A DNA stretch of 64,000 nucleotides from Adiantum capillus-veneris (taxonomy: Eukaryota; Streptophyta; Polypodiopsida; Polypodiales; Pteridaceae): positions 24,714,896 to 24,778,895 of the forward strand of contig CM043960.1 of the NCBI GenBank assembly GCA_014529385.2, given 5' to 3'. A program made the translations under genes and the position numbers. Numbering within the stretch: the stretch's first letter is position 1; each line of letters opens with the position of its first letter. The notes below the pieces were generated by a model. That model was not told the DNA's origin. It was given only the letters and a program-made list of their open reading frames with translations, and did no database searches. Shown one piece after another: positions 12,983 through 24,949 of this stretch.

Positions 12983-13749
12983 TTAACCATATTTATCACT
13001 TTTGGTAGCTTCAATACTATTAGCTTTGCGGATCTAATGGCTACTGCAAGGGTTTGACATTCCTTTAAGGAGGAGGTGCGTTGAGATCGTCTCCACTTGG
13101 AAATCGTTGGTGCTTTGCACTAAGAGATTTGAGTAGGTTTGTTGTCTCTTACTTCACTAAGTCATGGGCCATGAGAAAAGAGTAGAGAATATGGCAGTAA
13201 GAGGTTGATGCATTTCAACCCAGTCTTTTCCCAAAATTAACTCCTCTTTCATGCTTCCAAGTGTAGTGGCATAAAAGCTTCCTTTAAAATATTAGGTCTA
13301 ATGGGTAATGTTGTCTTAAGCTTGCCTATACACGATTGGGAGGAACCTTCATATCAATTATGGTTCATGAGGTTTCTTAAATCTTAGGTTGGCCTAGAAG
13401 AATCCAAGCCTTGCAAGCAAGCAAGTTAAACTTAATCCCTTCATCCAACAAAGATGAGCACGTGCATTGAAGCCCATACCTATCCATGAGACTGATTAGT
13501 ATGTGGGAAAGGTTGAGGATCTACCTTTCTCCTCTACTTGTTGTAACTTAAGATTTCATGAGTCTTTGGTGTCTCTTGGCTAGTAGGGCTTGGAGCTCTA
13601 GCTTAATTTTCCTCTATCTCTTGAACCTCATTTACTACACAAGTCTTAGCGCGTTCCTTGTTAGTGGTAGGTTGAGAGGGTAGAGACTCACCATTTTGTA
13701 CCTCTTTTGGATTTGCTTTCTTACAACCGAAGAGTTTCAAACTTCTAGA

Positions 13750-15110
13750 ATGCCACCGTCAATTATCATATTCACTGATCTGTTGATCAAACGAACTACA
13801 GTCTAAAGATATTTATATTAAAGACCATCAAATAACTTAGCATGAGATAAAATGCTGTGAATTCTTTCTTGAATTGTGCGTTTCATTCTCTCAATAACTC
13901 CATTTTGGGTAAGTGTATGAGGAGTAGTAAGCTCTCACTTAATTCCATGTGTATCACAAAAACTTTGAAATTCATTGAAGATATATTCTCCACCATTATC
14001 AATCCTTAAGCAATTAAGCTTCCTAGTTGATTTATTTTGTTTGAATAAAATCCATCTCTCCACGATAGGAAAGGAATCATCTTTGTGCTTGAATGAACAT
14101 GCCCATGATTTGCAACTTGTATCATCTATAAAAGTGATAAAATATGTAGCATCACCTAGTGACTTGGTAGAAGTAGGTCCACACACATCTAAATGCACTA
14201 GATCTAACTTCTCAAGTTTCTTCTTGTTTGATAGAGTAGTAGGGGATGATATAGCATGCTTTCCATACATACAATTATCATACAATTCAAAACCCCAAAA
14301 GTTCAAAACAAGCAAGTTACCCAAACGAGAAAGAACTTTCAATCCTTTTGGGTTCAAATGGCCTAACCAACTATGCCACAAAGAGCTATTTGGATGCTCA
14401 ACTATATTAAAAACATTATCTCGGACTATACATATAAAGGGTAAAGAGGACCACACTTGGCTCATTTAGCCAAGACCAAAGATCCTCTCACAATCTTCCA
14501 AGTGCCATTGCCAAAGCATGTATGATAGCCAGAATCATCCAACTGCCCAATGAAAATCATAACCTTGGTGGGAGTAGGCACATGTCTCACATACTTGAGC
14601 ACAAATGGAAAGCCATGAGCAAGCCTAGATTTATGTCACCCTCACCCATGATATCATACGTAGATTCATTGCCCAAATATATGCATCCATGTATAATAAC
14701 ATCGTAGGTAGAAAACCACTCCCTATGATGAGTAACCTAAAAGTATGCATCAGAATCCAAGATCCAATTATTTAGCTAAATGAGCCATCTTTGTTCGTCA
14801 GATAGCATGCAAATCAACAGATAGAGTATCACCATTATCACTACCAACAACATTAATTTCCTCTATATTTGCCTTTTCTTTTTCCTCTTTTTTACATTCT
14901 CGTATTTTTTCTTCTTCTCATCTTCTTAAAGCAGTTCTTCTTGATGTGACCCTTCTTCCCACAATGAAAGCATTCAAGATCCTTTTTATCTCAAGACTTA
15001 CTATGATGTCCACAAGATTTATTGCGCTCAAGGGACTTCCCCCTAAAATGATTTCTCTCTCTCAACATTGAGGGCAACACTTTGCTTGCCTTGGTCCACA
15101 TGATTCCATC
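13750..15110 (-). pseudogene. Ty1/copia gag end, protease and integrase, broken
   Basis: Reading leftward, the gag zinc knuckle lies at 14972-14931 (CFHCGKKGHIKKNC, a full CX2CX4HX4C). A protease-like block follows near 14770 (WILDSDAYF, where the active-site DSG has become DSD). The gag-pre-integrase and integrase frame is open from 14465 to 13935: SLWHSWLGHLNPKGL, then YDNCMYGK in place of the usual CxxC, VHLDVCGP with the first catalytic Asp, FITFIDDTS, and RIDNGGEYIF with the second. A stop falls after THGIK, and the same frame continues through QNGVIERMKRTIQERI (catalytic Glu) to about 13765. RT and RNase H are not seen downstream. Its 5' part is cut by the LTR element that starts at 15210. 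Confidence 0.87.
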
Positions 15111-15209
15111 TTATCTCCCTAAAAACCAAGATGCCGACTTCATCATCAAATTTAGGGTACCACTTGTATGTGTAGAATTAATGACAGTAGTAACATAACT
15201 CAAATTTTA

Positions 15210-15465
15210 TGCATCTCAAGTGAATGCCCAATGTGATCTTATTGTTTATTTTCTCATGTAGGTATCTATTTTACTTACTTGACATGATGCTAGGTTGGGA
15301 AACTCTTGAGGTGTGGTACTTAAGGTCCCCCAAGTAGGTATACATAGAGAATTCTACCCACATTTTATAATAGTTTAATTCATTACTATGGTTGGTTGAT
15401 TAGAGCAATCTCTCTCTCATGCATCCTTTCTATAACTCTATGCTTCTACATTGTTCACTTTGACA
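15210..15465 (+). repeat. 5' LTR of the 4.2-kb element
   Basis: Runs from TG(CATCTCAAG) to TTTGACA. It aligns along its length with 19120-19401, sharing blocks such as gctaggttgggaaa, tacttaaggtc and gagcaatctctctct. Confidence 0.8.
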
Positions 15466-15478
15466 TGGTATCAAAGCC
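15466..15478 (+). promoter_or_regulatory. Primer-binding site (initiator tRNA-Met type)
   Basis: TGGTATCAAAGCC starts one base after the LTR end. It differs at one position from the usual plant TGGTATCAGAGCC site. Confidence 0.85.
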
Positions 15479-15797
15479 ATTGGCTTCTTGACAGTGGGAG
15501 ATCAACATGGCTCATGTGCCAGTAGCCACAATGGCCTTGGTTCTAGTTTCCTAGTTTGGTGGTGGTTTTTGCAACATGATTTAGCCAAAGAGAGGCACGT
15601 GAGCGGCAAAGAGGGGTAATTAGAGTTCCCAATACTTGTTTCGACGTGTGTGCTGAAGTTTAAGTCATTACTGTTTGGACACATGGGTTGGAGTTTAAGG
15701 CACATTGCATATGCCAAGGAACAAACATGACATATACAAAACACTATAACTCTTGTGCGCACAATCCATTGTTGTTGGCCGGATTATGGATAAGGTG

Positions 15798-15805
15798 TTG
15801 GGGGG

Positions 15806-15870
<65 letters not shown>
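15798..15870. repeat. Poly-G then (GA)n microsatellite
   Basis: A run of G followed by about 31 GA units inside the internal region of the LTR element. Confidence 0.95.
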
Positions 15871-15873
<3 letters not shown>

Positions 15874-18800
15874 TTGATTCAAGGCAGAGACAATACTCGA
15901 TGAGAATAAATTAGTGAATGAACCATGTAATGTACAAGATGGTCGCTTATATAACCAAGATGAGGATGCAAATGACATAATTGATCGTGTCAGTGTACTG
16001 TGACCTAATTGAATGTGCCAAGTACATGGTACTAGCCTAGAGTGGTATCCCATAGAGCTAACAAAACCCCCTTCACCTCATAAGGTGAGTCTAACCTATG
16101 GGGTGACACCAAGCTAAAAAAAGGCTATCATATTGGGGGGAGAAGGTAGGAACACTAGTATTGGCTCCTTAAGCTCAAAGGTGATGATGCACCAGTGTGA
16201 CCCAAGAAAACTAACCATGTGTGCCTCAAAGACTGAACAAAAGTCAGTGTGGCTCAAAGGCGTGTGTTTTGGCACTTAGAAGTTGGCCCACAAGTGTCAT
16301 AAGCACACTCACAGGCTAGTATCATTGTACCACAAGATAAGTCCTTTAGGGGAGAGAGTTGTAGATGTGTGCTCATAGAATGTACTCGAATACAAGTGCT
16401 GGGGAAGTTGATGCATGTGCATTCTTATCATGTGCTTCTAGTAGCACAAACAATGTTTAAAACCAAATGCATGATATATACAGGTCAAACTAAAACCTAT
16501 TGGAAAAACCTTTGAGGTTATTTGTGCAATGCAATACAATAAAAGAACAAGTTATGGTTTTTCTGAGTATTTTCAAATTATTGAGCTTCTAGAAAGCGTG
16601 AGAACTTTTCTAGAATAGGCCAAACATTGAAAGTCATCCATTCAATGTATCTCCATTTGAAAGCAATGTGGGTTCTCATCCCTTGGGACTTGATCAAATC
16701 TACCATAATGAGAAATCTTGAATACGGCTTGGTAAGTCACCAAGAGCACAAGCCTTGAAGAGTCCCCTTCGGTTGCAGCTCTTGAGCCTAAAAATGAAAG
16801 CCATAATCTTGTTTTATTCTATAGTAGTAGATATCCAAACTTTGTGCTTTGGGATTGTCATTGGTTAGCTTTTAAAAGCCAACAACATTCCATAGATTGC
16901 TTCATTGTTTTCAAATTTAGCCAATGGAAATCATACTCAACTTTTTCATTTGGCGATGTTGCCAATCTTGTTATCTTCAGGAGCATGATGAAAGTGTAAA
17001 CAAGCTCATGTGAACAAGCCCGTGAATTAATTTTAAAAAGAATGACCTTTTAAAAGAGATCCAAAAATAATTAATTGACAGTGCGAAAGGTGGCCGAATA
17101 TGTAGTTGACAAAGGCAATGGTGATGAGGTCAAGAGAGAAAGTGACCTCATAATCCCATATTCACACTCATATGTTTTGTGTGTGAAGATAGACTTCCTA
17201 ATGTGTTTCTTGGTGTGGCTAAATCCAATTGGAGAAGCACAACCCTCTTGCAAGACTTTTTTGAGTCTTGACTAGAAACAACGAGGGCGATTAAGGAAAG
17301 ATGGGACAACTCCAATTTGCACTTTTAAAATCCAATTTATATCGTCCCTCATCTTGTTAGTTGATTTCAATCAGTGTTGATCCAACGTCATCGATTGGCA
17401 TGGTTGGATTAATAGATTCTTGAATTCTAAGCTTTACATAGATAGGTTTACCAACTTCTTCATAATCCACAACCTATAATAACGTGTTGTTCTCAAGCAA
17501 GCACTCATGTAGAACATATTCAAGCTTAGCCTAAACCTGCTTGCAAACATATGGATAAGTCACATTAGTGCATCCAGTACATTGTCATACATACTTGGAT
17601 CCCAACGTTCTCGGATAATGGTAATTGAAATCTTGAGGATCACCTATAATTTAAACCTCAAGGGTTCACCTATATGGAGTAATCCATATCACACATGCTT
17701 AAAGGGTATGTTAAAAGAATGCTTTGCTTATATACTCCAGATAATCAAAACAATTCCTTTTTCTATAGAAACTTATAGGTTTTTTTTTTTAAATTATGAA
17801 ATAAAAGTTCCCCTTTTGTAGATGTAGTTCTCCTATTTTTTATAAACTTTACCCAATAAAAACCCCTTACTTTGAACTTACAGTCTATACTTACATTTAT
17901 ATAAGTGACACTCCAAGACTTAAACTTGCTCTAACTGTGGATTTTTTTTTTGGAGGCTACTCAGCTTGCTTAACAAAATGAGAAATCGCAAATCTATCAA
18001 AGTTCAATTATTCCTCCTTTGATACTCCATGTAACTCCAACTACTCTTCATAGCACTCAAGATATCCTGCTAGATGGTAGCCTTCAAGGATACCCTCCTT
18101 ATAGAAAATTGAGTGTTTGGTGCTTTCAAGAGCTAACTCTTGCATCATATCTTGCGTCACTTTCTTTCTCTTTGGATACCAAGGTAGGGGCAAGCATAGA
18201 AACAAAAACCACATGGGAAAAATGAGGAAGGCTAGCCCTCTAGAAACAAGGATCGTCCCCTTCAACTAGCAGATGAAAGGCTATAGAGAATGTCCATGTT
18301 GCTAACTTTGAAGTGCATTACATGCACACCTTTGCCATAGTGGACTTTGGAGCAGACCCAAATTACCATGCCATATAAGGAAACCATCCTTTCATGTGGT
18401 AGCTCATGGTAGTGCAAGATTGGGGTTACAATTATCTCTACCTTCAACACAAAGGGGTAACAACATGGGTCAACCTCACAAGCCATGACTATAGAGACTT
18501 CAAACTTCCTTTTTCCCATTGCAAAGCCTAATAATTTTAATTTTTATTCTTGTATCGTACTGTTCAAATCCACCTAGTTCATCTACTACAAATTGCTTCG
18601 CCTCCCAATTCTTGGTTTCCAAACATGTATCAAAATTATTGTTTGTTCCTCACCGTAATTGATTTTCATGTTCCTATTTAAAATAGCACAACCAATTTCC
18701 CCATAATTTGCTACATCCTGTGATCTTGACCTACAGAGACATAAATGATTCTATCCACCCTGTCAGATTTGTGTTGGGTTCACCAAATATCTCGAAGTGT

Positions 18801-19119
18801 GTGAAGCTCCAATGGAGATCAGGAAGGCACCGTGCCTCTGGATGTGGATGGAAAATAGCCAAGGTGTGTTCCAAGATTTTTATCTTGTAAAATCTTGGAC
18901 GTGATGTGTTCACAGTTCACAAATGGGAATTCTTGGACATAGTGTGGTCTACAATTGAACTTTCTATAGGGCAACCGATGCTTAAGATGGATTTTTTTGG
19001 GTTACAGGTTGGCAATTGCAAATCCAAGGTGTATCTAGTAGAAGGCCCCTACTGGGGTGTCCATGGTAGCTTCTTCATTGACTTAGTCTTCCTACATATG
19101 TCCACAATGAGTTTCCCGA

Positions 19120-19401
19120 TGTGATCTCGAGTGAATTCCCAATGTGATCCTATTTTTTATTTTATCATTTAGGTGTTTATTTCACTTAATTGACATGTTG
19201 CTAGGTTGGGAAATTCATGTGGGGGTACTTAAGGTCATCCAAGTAAATTAAAAAAAATATATATATATAGAGCATTCTGCTCCTCCCATTGTATAATCAT
19301 GTAATTTATTGTTGTGGTTGGTTGGTTTGAGCAATCTCTCTCTGGTTCTCTCTTGTGCATTGTCTCTTTAACTCTACACTTCTGCATCGTCAACTTCGAC
19401 A
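19120..19401 (+). repeat. 3' LTR of the 4.2-kb element
   Basis: Starts TGTGATCTCGAG and ends TTCGACA. It is longer than the left LTR mainly because of an AT-rich insertion (about 19247-19270, aaaaaaatatatatatatag). There is no clear polypurine tract just before it, which is unusual. Confidence 0.78.
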
Positions 19402-19720
19402 TATATGTGTCCCATGAAGAAGGAAATTAGCACAAAAGACATATCACTTTGACCCAACAAATACAGAGTTCATGCCTCTCTTATAAAAATAAGAAGAAGA
19501 AACTTTTCATCCATTAGCTTGCGATGTGGCACTAATCAACAATGCTTTACTAATAGTTTATATAAGCCAAAACGAGCTGAGGAACTTCTACTAAGGAAAT
19601 TCCAAAAAGACTTCGTTTTGGATTGGAAATAGGATATGTGGAGGATTTAATACGTGTCATTGATATTTTTCTCAAAGGGAAGGGGATGGTAGGGAGCACT
19701 CGATTAGTCGTATCCTTTAC

Positions 19721-22700
19721 TTTTTTTGTGTGGCAAAACTCACAATTGTGAGTGGATTATATTAACACAAACAAAAAAATTACAAATTTCTGCCATGCTC
19801 GTGACGAGCCATGACAACTACAATGGGACATAACTACATCGACTGATAGGGGAGCCACCCCAAGGAAAGGAACGAGTCCACCTCTTCACCCAAGCAGGTT
19901 CGTCAAAGCAGTGTTGAATGTCTTGTTCCATTCATCAGATCTTGATTGCTTCCCAATGGCGATGATCGCCCCCCTGCTTTCTTTGATTATCTCTGAGAAT
20001 TTAGCTGTTATAATGGTGTTCTCAAAGATGCGGGAATTCCTTGCTTTCCATACATGTTAAAAGTAGCAAAATCTCACTACTTGTGTTATGATAAGAAGCA
20101 CTTGACTTTTATATACTTTCCCTCCCAAGAAGAGATCATTCTTGTAGAATGCAATTTTCCAGGTTTTTTGAACCCATTTGCAATTTTTTTTTGCTAGGCC
20201 ACTAACTGCTGGGCATTCCTTGAAAAGATGAGCGAGGTCTTCACTAGCAGATCTGCATTGCAAGTAGCGATCCAGACCCCTAGTGAGAACCTTCATGCAA
20301 GTCAGCAAGGCTCCCCACAACACCTTCCATACGAAGACCTTCATCTTATGCGGCCAATGTAGGTGCCATATGTCCTTCAAAACTATTTCCCATCTTGACT
20401 CTGTCCATTGCTTGGCCCATAATTTGTTGAGTGGAGAGAACCACTCCTTCAAATACATAAGTGAGAAGTACACTCCCTTGGTTTGTGGTTTTAGAAAGTG
20501 TCCGTTCTTTGGCCATTGCCATGCTTTCCACTCGAATTTGGAATAACAATCTCACATATACCACCTGTTCATCAGTTCCAGGGATCTACTAATCAGCAAG
20601 CTTTCAGTCCCGTTGAGGTTAAACTGACAAGCTAATTGGTCTGTTCTTTTCTAGCTAAAATTGTTGTAGTCCCAAAGTTGGCTAATACGTTTGATACCTT
20701 TGTTATTAATTTTATGGAAACTTTCCTCCAGAAAGGGGTCATAGAAATGCTTATAGCCTTAGAGAGCCAAGGGGACCGATGAGTCATGGAAGTACCTTGT
20801 TAGTTCTCCCCACTCCAAACACTCAGTTGCCTTGTTGCATTTTCAAAAGATCTCGCCTGTTGATCCACCAAGGTTAAGGATGGCCCAATGAGGGGCAAAA
20901 AGCTTATCGTGTACTTTCAACCCTTTCCACATGCCACCTTTCGAGCATAATTTAGAATTGTCCATCATAGCCTTGACCATAATGGCCCAAGCCTGGTCTT
21001 GCTTAGTTGTTGTCACCACAAACTTAGCACATTGGGCCTTTGCATGGATGCTAGGGTTGAGAATCCCTAGACTGCCTTGCTCCATTGGTCTTGCAATTGT
21101 TTCCCATCTAGCCCAGTGCTAAGTCATAGAGTCTTTAGTTTTTTTTCCATAGGAATCTCTTCACAGGTTTCCAGAACTCTTTTAGTTGCATTTGGCTAGC
21201 TTAAGAAGTGGATCGTTGAAGGCTATATATGGGAGAATAAAGGAGTTGATGAATTTAATTCTACTCAAGAAGGAGAGAAGCACATATTCCCAGCTTTACA
21301 TCTTGGTCCTTGCTTTCTCCATAATTTAAAGGAATCTTTGCTTGTGGGTGATATCCACCTCTGAAGACGTCCTCAATGAATGAACAAGTGATCCTGTCCA
21401 TAGGCCTTATCTAGATCTAAATGTAGCAGGATACACTCTTTCTTAGTGAGAGCAACATATTCAATACCGACCATTGCTGCCAAAATGTTATCATATATGG
21501 ACCTTCCCTTAATAAAAACATGATGGTGAGGTGTGAGGACTTTGTCTACGAGGGGAGAAAGCCTAAGTGCTAAGGTGTTGGCTATAATTTTATAAGCAAC
21601 TGACATCACTGTTATGGGGCACCAATGCTTCAGATGGGAGCGGCAGACTTGTTTGGGGATAGGCTTGATAAGCCCCTTTTAATGCTCAAGTCTAAGACTC
21701 CATAAATTAGGGCTTGGTTAGCCATTTGCGTGATCGGGGATTTTAAATCTTCCCAAAATTCTTTGAAGAATTTAGTAGCCAACCTGTCCCAGCAAGGGGA
21801 TCGCTCTTTGCCAAGAGCTTGTAATGCAAGAGAGCATTCATCCTCAGTAAATAGCCTTTCCCATCTGTGAGCGAGTGAAACAAACCCTTTTCCTTTTAAC
21901 TTTGAGATCCCTAAAGAAGTGATCCTAATTGGCCTCCTTTGGATGGAAAAAGGTTTCTCTGGATATAATTCTAGCCTTCCTCACCTCCCCAAGTGGTGAG
22001 CCTTGAAGAGGTGAGCTCCAAATGAGAGTAATCTCTTTGCCCCCTGGGGGCAATGATCTTCCCGTTTGGTTTTTTAAGATTTAACACTTAATGGAAAGTG
22101 GTCTGAAAGACACTCTAAAGTAACTACCTTCAGTTCAAACCATGGGGGTAGCCAGCCAGCTTGATGAGAGCAGCCACCAGCATTTTGAAGGTTGGTGTAT
22201 GTGAACCCAAGCATGTTGCTCCATGGCCCTACCTCCCACAAGTCAATTAAGGCCCATTTCTCATAGAGACTTCTCCATTTAGATCTCTCAGATCTAGCTA
22301 GCATGTTTGATGCTCCAATTCTGTCTCTTTCCTTCTCCACCATATTAAAGTCTCCAATCGAAAGCCACTCCCCTTTAATATGAACACCCTTAAGCAGATC
22401 CCAAAGCCTTGCTCTTTCCTTTGCCGAGCAAGGACAAAATGTGTTGATGATTGTAATATGTTGATTTTCCCACTTAATCTTAATTCCTAGAGCTCTCCTA
22501 GAGGGATGATTGAACACCACTTCTGGTTCAAGATCTCTATCCACAATTGAGAGCACTCCATTGAATCCATCCATCCCTTCTCTGTAGAAGACCAGCTTGG
22601 TCCCCACTGCTTGTCGTCTTTTGCTAGATGCATCCAAGTGATGTTCTTGGATAGCCCAACAGTGAACACCCTTGTATTTTTTGAATTCCTCCCAGAAAAA

Positions 22701-23260
22701 TGAGTTTTTTTTTGGGTTTTAATCCCCTTCACATTCCAGACGAGAATACTAGCTCTTCCATTATTGTGAGAGGGGTACAAATTCCTCAACCTTTAGAGAT
22801 TCTTCTTCCATGCCCTCTTTCCTGTCACTATCCTCCATTGGATCAATCCCATTCCCTTCGGTAACCTTGAGGTTTTTGAGTTAACATCCCGAAGAACCTC
22901 AAAGATATTATAATTAAGAATGGGGAAATGGGAACATTTGGCGGGGCTTCTTTCATCTGCCATGTTGTCCGTGCCTGGGATTTAAAGCACTTGCATGAAA
23001 TGTTGGAGACTTGGTGCCACCCTTCATCCTTGTTCCTAAACATTGGAGACAAAATAATTTTCTGAACCAGAGGGGATGCCGATTTTTTCTGGGCAGTGAA
23101 TGTGAAGCGATAACCGGGGGTGGCCTTACTATTGCTAGGATGGGCTTTGATGGGTTTCTCCATTATTTCTATTGTTTCCTTTCACTATCCCCCTTCACTG
23201 TATCAGCATAAGAAGGCTTAGGTGCAGTATCCATGGGCTTTGGAGTTACGAACGGTGTGA
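19721..23260 (-). pseudogene. L1-type LINE, near full length ORF2, broken
   Basis: On the minus strand an ORF1 tail may be present (about 23260-22843, PSYADTVKG phrase). ORF2 begins near 22780 with ILVWNVKGI, the start of the AP-endonuclease domain. That domain continues to 22074 with the metal-site block IGDFNMVE, FTYTN and LSDHFPL. RT is visible at 21609-21373 (SVAYKIIANTLALRLSPLVD, FIKGRSIYDNI, LHLDLDKAYG, where KAYD is expected). The zf-RVT-like end lies at 20473-20057 (WPHKMKVFVWKVLWGALL, then CRSASEDLAHLFKEC). The T run at 19721-19727 marks the poly(A) tail. Many frame changes exist, but all domains occur in the right order, so this was once a near-complete insertion. Confidence 0.88.
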
Positions 23261-23653
23261 CCCAGTCACTAACCGTTTTCACTTCTTTTCTTGTTCTTCT
23301 TATTTTTAATTTTGATTAATTTGAATTTTTTCTTTTTTTCCCTTTTATTTTTCTTTTTTCTTCTTTCTCGTTAGCAAAGCATACGTTACTAGTCGTATGC
23401 TTTCCTAACAAAATATGGTGACTCAACCAAATAAGGTGACTCTATCCTCAAGCTTAAGGTAGACCCCCATGCTGGGGGGGTGGGGGGTTTCACAATGTAT
23501 AAATCGTGTATATTACATGATTCAAGGACTATTTCCAGAGCTCCTTGTTTATGAATTTTTGGCAAATAAAATACACCTTTTTCCTATTCAACATGTATTA
23601 TTTTTTCAATTCCATTTTATGCTCCCCCCCTTCCTCTTTAAGCTAAAGGTTAG

Positions 23654-23809
23654 CTCAAAGTTGGAGCCTCTTGCACATAGCCCTTCCCTCAAATCTACCA
23701 ACTATCACACTTATCTTGTATCCACCTTGCACTCAAAGTTGGAGCCTCTTGCACATAGATCTTCTCTCTAATCTACTAACTAATGCATTTATCTCATATC
23801 CACCTTGCA
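23654..23809. repeat. Tandem duplication, 2 x 78 bp, diverged
   Basis: Both units begin CTCAAAGTTGGAGCCTCTTG and end near TCCACCTTGCA. The first half is nearly identical and the second half has several changes. Confidence 0.85.
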
Positions 23810-24268
23810 TTCATGTAACTACAAAACTTGCAGCTTGCATCTATTGTGGTCAATTACAAGCACATCCACACAAATGCTCACTTACCTGCATGTGCAACAA
23901 TGGCACAAAGATATAGACCTGGAAAAAGTTGAGGATGGTGTGGACTACTTCCAACAACCACAATGCCCAAAATTGAGGAAATGGTCAAGGCAAATATTCC
24001 TCCCCTTGATCCTCGAGGTCTTCACCTCTAAGAAATGAACCATATACAACATGTGTTCAGAGGATATTAAAAACCCATTTATTTATATGCTATGATATAA
24101 TAAAGTAGCCTCTTTTTCTTGGAAACTTAAATTATTTTTTCACATTGTAATTAAAATCCCTTGTGTGAATTAATCCTCGAAATGTTACACTTCTTGAAAG
24201 ATGTAACCTTCAAACTTTTGTTTAGGTTTACATTTTTAGAGGTGACCCGCACAAGTCTTATCATGCTT

Positions 24269-24334
24269 GTCACATCACACACAATCGTAGACTAACTTGA
24301 GGTCACATCACACACAATCGTAGACTAACTTGAG
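24269..24334. repeat. Tandem duplication, 2 x 33 bp, perfect
   Basis: Units 24269-24301 and 24302-24334 are identical (gtcacatcacacacaatcgt...). Confidence 0.95.
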
Positions 24335-24567
24335 ATAAATTAAAATAAAAAAAGGCATGTTAGCACAACTTGTTAGTAGGTAGGTGGTGCCAATTTTGCA
24401 CATATTACTATTTTGTGAAATCTTAGGAGATATTTTGAGTTTTATGGAATAGAAAGAAAAGTCAAGTTTTTGTTGAGGTGCATTTGAAAGCAAAGTTAAG
24501 TTTTCCTTGGAGGTGCATTTAAAGGAAAGTCAATACGTTGATAAGTTTTATGAAACAAAAAAGTAAA

Positions 24568-24600
24568 AGGGGGGGGGCGGGGGCGGGGAGGGGGGGTGGT
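24568..24600. repeat. G-run cluster, possible G-quadruplex
   Basis: Four or more runs of at least four G separated by single C or A within about 30 bp on the plus strand. The surroundings are AT-rich. Confidence 0.85.
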
Positions 24601-24651
24601 TTTATTATCGTTTTTCTATTTTTGATGAATAAAGCCACTCTACACACCATC

Positions 24652-24735
24652 ATAGGCTTGTAGCCTAGTGGTTTAGCTTGACCCTTAGACATTCAATGTG
24701 ATGGGTTCAAATGTGCGTGATAAAAAGTGGTTTTG
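24652..24735 (+). mobile_element. tRNA-derived SINE head (candidate)
   Basis: A box A-like TAGCCTAGTGG (24661-24671) and a box B-like GGTTCAAATG (24704-24713) are spaced as in an internal RNA polymerase III promoter. The rest does not fold as a tRNA, and no acceptor stem pairing was seen. The arrangement resembles plant SINE heads. Target-site duplications and a tail were not identified. Confidence 0.5.
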
Positions 24736-24835
24736 TTGTGGCCTTTGAAATGGAGAGTAGGTGGAGATTTTGAGCATCTTGTAAAGATTTCACATAATGA
24801 GAATTGGAGTAGACCGAGTAGATAGTAGTCTTGAG

Positions 24836-24897
24836 TAGATAGTAGTCTTTATGATTAGTGTTTGATTAGATAGTAGTCTTTATGATTAGTGTTTGAT
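24836..24897. repeat. Tandem duplication, 2 x 31 bp, perfect
   Basis: The 31-bp unit beginning TAGATAGTAGTCTTTATGAT occurs twice in a row, with a partial copy just before it. Confidence 0.9.
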
Positions 24898-24949
24898 TTA
24901 TTTTTTTGCCTACATGACATGTTTGAATGGCTTGCATGGTGGGCCCAGC

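Larger units (their letters stand above)
15210..19401 (+). mobile_element. Non-autonomous LTR retrotransposon (LARD-like), 4.2 kb
   Basis: Two related direct repeats (15210-15465 and 19120-19401) flank 3.65 kb with no recognisable gag or pol. A primer-binding site complementary to initiator tRNA-Met directly follows the left repeat. Plus-strand open frames inside are all short and domain-free (for example 18906-19124). The element lies in the gag side of a minus-strand copia remnant. The five bases outside the two LTRs (tttta and tatat) do not match, so either the target duplication has decayed or the LTRs come from recombination. Copia affinity is inferred from the tRNA-Met site and short LTRs. 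Confidence 0.75.
23261..24567. other. AT-rich, no recognisable gene
   Basis: Pyrimidine-rich at 23280-23380, then low-complexity sequence holding the two tandem duplications listed separately. No exon or element domain is seen. Confidence 0.5.

Noticed and set aside
13935-14469. Plus-strand 164-codon frame at 13975-14469
   Set aside because: It is the shadow of the copia integrase frame on the minus strand.
24568-24600. G-run cluster as a telomere-like or promoter element
   Set aside because: It has no TTTAGGG-type unit and no gene nearby. It is kept only as a possible G-quadruplex.
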